Shown one piece after another: positions 6,661-9,351 of a DNA stretch of 9,351 bases; position 1 is the first letter of the stretch, and each line of letters begins with the position of its first letter. A program made the position numbers and the translations under genes. The notes under the pieces were generated by a model. That model had not been told where the DNA came from. It saw only the letters and a list, made by a program, of their open reading frames with translations, and did no database searches. The DNA is from an uncultured Chryseolinea sp. (GTDB taxonomy: Bacteria > Bacteroidota > Bacteroidia > Cytophagales > Cyclobacteriaceae), in the NCBI GenBank assembly GCA_946478915.1, contig CAMLER010000166.1:1-9351 (forward strand). The letters are read 5' to 3'.

Positions 6661-7544
6661 GATTTTTGCCAAAAGTTATAATAATTAAACCACTGTTGCG
6701 GGTACATTTTTACTTTTTGTTCGAGCTCCGACACAAACGATGAGATAAGCCGTGTAATGAAATCATCTTTCAATTCGCCATCCTGCCGCATTAAAAGCGT
6801 GCTTCCGAAAAAGTGATAATGACTTTTTGTTTCCTTGAAAGCAAAGACAATAGAGACCGGCACTCGAAAGCTTGCAGCAAGCAGGAACGGACCTAAAGGA
6901 AATGATGCCTCCTCATTCAAAAATTTTATTTCTCTGGTCTTATTACCTTCCAAAAACCGGTCGGCGTGAAGACAAATCAGCTCGTTTTTTTGCAAGGCTT
7001 CGCCCATAGCGTAGACGTGGGAAATATCTTGCTTAATGAGGATGATATTCAGCTTATGTCCCCCCGTTACTTGTTCCAGGTATTGCTTGATCTGCTGATG
7101 CTCTCCGTCGTACATAACAACATTAATCTTCGTGTCAAGACGCTTGAGCAAATGACCGGCGGCTTCCCAGTTTCCAACATGCCCACTTAATAAAATGCCG
7201 CCTTTACCACCTTTTACTATTTCACGCAAATTTTCCTCGCCATCGAAATCGTACGTAAATTTATTTTCGATGCCGGCCATTACCGCCACCTTGTCCAAAA
7301 GAGTTTGCCCGAAGACATAATAGTTTTTGTAAATATTAACCACTGATTTGAGCACCCCATAGTTCTGACGTTGGCGAAAGTATCGGTAGATATGGCCAGT
7401 AGAACTCCAGGAGAATAAGAAATAGTAAAAAGATACAAAGCGCAGCACCGCGTAGGCAATATCCATTCCGAACGTTCTGATGATAAGAACAAAGAGTCGG
7501 TAACCCAGAGGAGTACCTTTGGATTTGCCTTGCCACCGTGGCAT
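6654..7544 (-). CDS. LpxL/HtrB-family lysophospholipid-type acyltransferase
   Basis: This 296-residue membrane-associated acyltransferase belongs to the lipid A late-acyltransferase (LpxL/HtrB, LABLAT) family. An N-terminal hydrophobic region (about 15-46) should anchor it to the inner membrane, with the active site on the cytoplasmic side. The HX4E catalytic motif is GHVGNWE (H122, E127). FPLGPFLLAASFRVPV (215-230) matches the conserved FxxGxxxLAxxxxxPV block. The C-terminal PQQWFNYYNFW (282-292) is the family's WxxxxxxW tail. These enzymes move acyl chains from ACP to a lipid acceptor. Here the likely donor is the aryl polyenyl-ACP, and the acceptor could be a glycolipid or, in flexirubins, a dialkylresorcinol; this is inference. 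Its ATG directly follows the stop of the carrier protein gene (TAAATG), which suggests translational coupling and a working partnership with that ACP. Confidence 0.92.
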   Translation of the reverse strand: MPRWQGKSKGTPLGYRLFVLIIRTFGMDIAYAVLRFVSFYYFLFSWSSTGHIYRYFRQRQNYGVLKSVVNIYKNYYVFGQTLLDKVAVMAGIENKFTYDFDGEENLREIVKGGKGGILLSGHVGNWEAAGHLLKRLDTKINVVMYDGEHQQIKQYLEQVTGGHKLNIILIKQDISHVYAMGEALQKNELICLHADRFLEGNKTREIKFLNEEASFPLGPFLLAASFRVPVSIVFAFKETKSHYHFFGSTLLMRQDGELKDDFITRLISSFVSELEQKVKMYPQQWFNYYNFWQKSC

Positions 7545-7802
7545 TTAAGAATGAACTTTCGTTCCTACGCGATTGATCACGTAGTCGTAGAAGGATTGAA
7601 AAGTACTGATGTCGGCGAAATCTTCGGGTCTTACTTTAAACCCAAAATTGCTCTCGATAACTACAACCAGATCAATGTAATCCAAACTGTCCAGTTGTAA
7701 CGTTTCACGAAGATTTGCTTCAGACGTGATCTTTCCTGGCTCTACCTCAAATTCATCAATTAAAAAACCATTGATTTTTTCTATGATAGTTGCTGCTTCC
7801 AT
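7545..7802 (-). CDS. acyl carrier protein
   Basis: This 85-residue acyl carrier protein carries the phosphopantetheine Ser at S39 in LQLDSLDYIDLVVVIE. The four-helix ACP layout is plain, with an acidic C-terminal half after the DSL motif (FADISTFQSFYDYV). Its aromatic residue after DSLD and valine-rich helix II differ from the second ACP at 758-1015, so the two are not recent copies. Both ends join neighbours without spacing: the ketosynthase stop TAA abuts its ATG (7800-7805), and its own TAA abuts the acyltransferase ATG. This ketosynthase-ACP-acyltransferase block looks built for coordinated expression in similar amounts. A partner phosphopantetheinyl transferase is needed but is not in the window. 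Confidence 0.95.
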   Translation of the reverse strand: MEAATIIEKINGFLIDEFEVEPGKITSEANLRETLQLDSLDYIDLVVVIESNFGFKVRPEDFADISTFQSFYDYVINRVGTKVHS

Positions 7803-9029
7803 TTAAGAATTTTCCCACTTTTTTATGATCAGCGTTGAGTTTGTTCCGCCGAAACCAAAAGAATTTGACAAAAATACATCAATATTTTTATTCGTTGCCC
7901 GCGTTACGATGTTTAGCTTTTTAGAATCTTCGTCGGGCGTTTCGAAATTGATGTTCGGTGCAATGAATGAGTCCCTCATCATTAGCAGTGAGTATACGAT
8001 CTCACTCGCTCCCGCCATCCAACATTCATGACCGGTCATAGATTTAGTGGAACTGACCGGTGTGTTTTCGCCTCCGAATACTTCAAAAATTGCTTTTGCT
8101 TCACTTGCATCACCAGCTGGAGTTGATGTTGCATGCGCGTTAACATAATCGATTTCCGCCGCGCGAAGTCCCGAGTTTTTCATCGCCATCCGTAGTGACC
8201 TCGAGGGCCCCTGCACGCTAGGATTCGAAATATGTTCACCGTTTGATGAAAACCCGTATCCGATCACTTCTCCAAAAATATGCGCACCCCGACTCTTCGC
8301 CGATTCAAGGCTTTCCAATATGACCGTTGCCGCGCCTCCACTGGGAACTAACCCGTCACGATTTTTATCGAAGGGACGCGAGGCAGTAGTTGGACTGTTT
8401 TCACGGATTGAAAAGGCACCCAAAGCGTCAAAATTTCCCATCGAGTAAATATTTGTCTCCTGTGCTCCACCGCAAATAATGCAGTCCTGCATTCCATCGC
8501 GGATAAACATTGCTGCCAGTCCAATCGCATGAGAGCCGCTGGCGCAGGCCGCGCTAACTGTGAAATTCACGCCTTTGAGTCGAAAAATGGTCGCAAGATT
8601 CATATTCACGGTTGAATTCAACACCTGGAATACATTCCCGGACCCCACAAGCATCGTGTCTTTTTTTTCCCGAATGATGTCTATGGCTTCAATAACCGGC
8701 TGAGCTGAGCTGTCATTTCCATAAATAATTCCGAGCTCATGTTTGTCGATGTAGTCTTGGTCGATACCGGCCTGCTTCAAAGCTTCAACGGTGGCGAGGT
8801 AAGCATATTCGCCTTGTTCTGCGAGCATAACTCTGGCACGGCGGTCAAGGATACCCTTGAGTTGAGGTCTTTCCAGAAACCCTGTCAATCCCGAGCGATA
8901 ACCCATTTCTTTGCGTGCCGGATCCAGAACGATTCCCGATTTTCCCTCATACAAGGACGTTCGGACCTCCGTTAGGTTTTTGCCGATGCAAGAATAAATT
9001 CCAATGCCTGAGATTACGACTCTGTTCAT
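7803..9029 (-). CDS. beta-ketoacyl-ACP synthase, FabB (KAS I)-like
   Basis: This 408-residue ketosynthase has a complete catalytic set: C162 in SAACASGSHAIG, H299 in NAHATSTPAGD, K329 in STKSMTG and H334 in GHECWMAGASE. The tail LSNSFGFGGTNSTLII and the blocks FIAPNINFE and LNIVT are close to E. coli FabB, so it is a KAS I type. A variation is NAHATST, where HGTST is usual (Gly to Ala after the His), and GHECWMAG in place of GHxxGAAG. It should elongate the polyene chain with malonyl-ACP, possibly with the short cysteine-less ketosynthase-like protein as partner. ATG at 9029 fits the family start (MNRVVISGIG). A TTG three bases upstream would add a single residue. It is the first gene of the packed run after the 176-base spacer holding the candidate promoter. 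The stop abuts the next ATG. Confidence 0.96.
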   Translation of the reverse strand: MNRVVISGIGIYSCIGKNLTEVRTSLYEGKSGIVLDPARKEMGYRSGLTGFLERPQLKGILDRRARVMLAEQGEYAYLATVEALKQAGIDQDYIDKHELGIIYGNDSSAQPVIEAIDIIREKKDTMLVGSGNVFQVLNSTVNMNLATIFRLKGVNFTVSAACASGSHAIGLAAMFIRDGMQDCIICGGAQETNIYSMGNFDALGAFSIRENSPTTASRPFDKNRDGLVPSGGAATVILESLESAKSRGAHIFGEVIGYGFSSNGEHISNPSVQGPSRSLRMAMKNSGLRAAEIDYVNAHATSTPAGDASEAKAIFEVFGGENTPVSSTKSMTGHECWMAGASEIVYSLLMMRDSFIAPNINFETPDEDSKKLNIVTRATNKNIDVFLSNSFGFGGTNSTLIIKKWENS

Positions 9030-9045
9030 CAATGCTTAAAAAATC

Positions 9046-9073
9046 ATGTCAGGCACACGATGCACACTGACAT
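9046..9073. repeat. inverted repeat in the leader of the ketosynthase run
   Basis: Arms of 7 perfect bases (ATGTCAG at 9046-9052 and CTGACAT at 9067-9073) flank a 14-base centre. The repeat lies in the spacer between the ketoreductase and the FabB-like ketosynthase genes, just downstream of the candidate -7 element and over the expected transcription start. It could be an operator for a dimeric regulator or a short 5'-leader hairpin. No regulator gene is in view to match it. Confidence 0.4.
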
Positions 9074-9078
9074 AGTTG

Positions 9079-9086
9079 CAAAAATA
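9079..9086 (-). promoter_or_regulatory. candidate Bacteroidota promoter (-7 element TATTTTTG)
   Basis: On the minus strand this reads TATTTTTG, a full match to the Bacteroidota sigma-ABfr -7 consensus TAnnTTTG. A transcript would start around 9070-9073 and carry a leader of about 40 bases before the FabB-like ketosynthase ATG at 9029. The usual TTTG or TTG at about -33 is weak here: the nearest run of T lies 22 bases upstream in an A/T-rich region. I therefore call it only a candidate. Confidence 0.45.
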
Positions 9087-9205
9087 TATTTAAAATTGTG
9101 ATTCACATAAAACGCTTCTCCAAAGTGACATGCTATTCGCACCCTCGTAAGAATTGACAGGAAACGCGAACATTTTGAAGAACGTTCCTCACCAATCAGC
9201 CGACA

Positions 9206-9351
9206 TCAAGAATACAAACCGCCATTAATTGACAAGACGGCGCCCGTGATGTATGACGCTTTGGGCGAAGCCAGGAAGACAACCGCATCGGCAACCTCAT
9301 CAGGCTCACCAAACCTTTTCATAGGGATGAGATTCTTCAACTCCTGCTCGT
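9206..9351 (-). CDS. fabG: 3-oxoacyl-ACP reductase (FabG/SDR), C-terminal fragment
   Basis: The last 47 codons and the TGA stop of a short-chain dehydrogenase/reductase are present; the start lies beyond the right edge. The fragment has the typical C-terminal signature: [16 protein letters not shown], then [20 protein letters not shown] and the stop shortly after. The loop RFGxPxEVAxAVxFLAS and the terminal GxxLxxxGG are diagnostic of FabG-like SDRs. The Rossmann motif and the Ser-Tyr-Lys triad are outside the window. In an aryl polyene pathway this NADPH-dependent reductase (ApeQ in E. coli) would reduce the beta-keto group before dehydration. A 176-base spacer with a candidate promoter separates it from the ketosynthase run, so it may be co-transcribed from further upstream or may form a separate unit. 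Confidence 0.93.
   Translation of the reverse strand, partial: EQELKNLIPMKRFGEPDEVADAVVFLASPKASYITGAVLSINGGLYS

Noticed and set aside
9090..9173. 27-codon minus-strand frame starting with ATG in the spacer
   Set aside because: It is too short, has no start-site support or recognisable sequence, and ends beside the promoter element; chance is the best explanation.
9155..9190. Imperfect inverted repeat (GGAACG/CGTTTCC) after the ketoreductase stop
   Set aside because: It needs a bulge and has no T-run after it on the minus strand, so I do not call a terminator.

Overview
The window is a slice of a type II polyketide gene cluster of the aryl polyene / flexirubin class. All 13 genes I can support lie on the minus strand, so transcription runs from high to low coordinates. 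The contents point to a member of the Bacteroidota, most likely a flexirubin-type pigment producer from Cytophagales, Chitinophagales or Flavobacteria. Supporting signs are the enzyme set, the A-rich spacers without Shine-Dalgarno sequences, a TAnnTTTG promoter element, and an exported protein of a type I associate with Bacteroidota. The species cannot be determined from the sequence.

Layout in transcription order. At the right edge is the 3' end of a FabG-type ketoreductase (9206-9351). A 176-base spacer follows, holding a candidate promoter and an inverted repeat. Then comes a tightly packed run: FabB-like ketosynthase (7803-9029), acyl carrier protein (7545-7802), LpxL/HtrB-type acyltransferase (6654-7544), hot-dog dehydratase (6229-6660), exported protein of unknown function (5589-6221), thioesterase (5107-5520), second ketosynthase (3993-5102), methyltransferase (2919-3983), halogenase-like flavoprotein (1645-2889), ketosynthase-like protein without a recognisable active-site cysteine (996-1625), second acyl carrier protein (758-1015), and a third ketosynthase cut by the left edge (1-756). 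Most junctions are overlaps or gaps of 0 to 29 bases. Only the 67-base gap at 5522-5588 stands out.

How the genes could work together (inference from the E. coli ape and flexirubin systems). An aromatic starter, probably 4-hydroxycinnamoyl, would be loaded on one carrier protein. Ketosynthase, ketoreductase and dehydratase cycles would extend it without enoyl reduction to give a conjugated polyene. The cysteine-less ketosynthase-like protein is a candidate chain-length-factor partner. The methyltransferase and halogenase-like flavoprotein are candidates for decorating the aromatic ring. The acyltransferase could transfer the finished acyl chain to a lipid or alkylresorcinol, and the exported protein and thioesterase may assist in off-loading or envelope delivery.

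Not visible in the window: an aromatic ammonia-lyase, an aryl-CoA/ACP ligase, a phosphopantetheinyl transferase, an MMPL exporter, a LolA-like carrier, and the DarA/DarB dialkylresorcinol enzymes. They would have to lie outside it. No RNA genes, mobile elements or CRISPR arrays were seen. No gap without a gene exceeds 300 bases.
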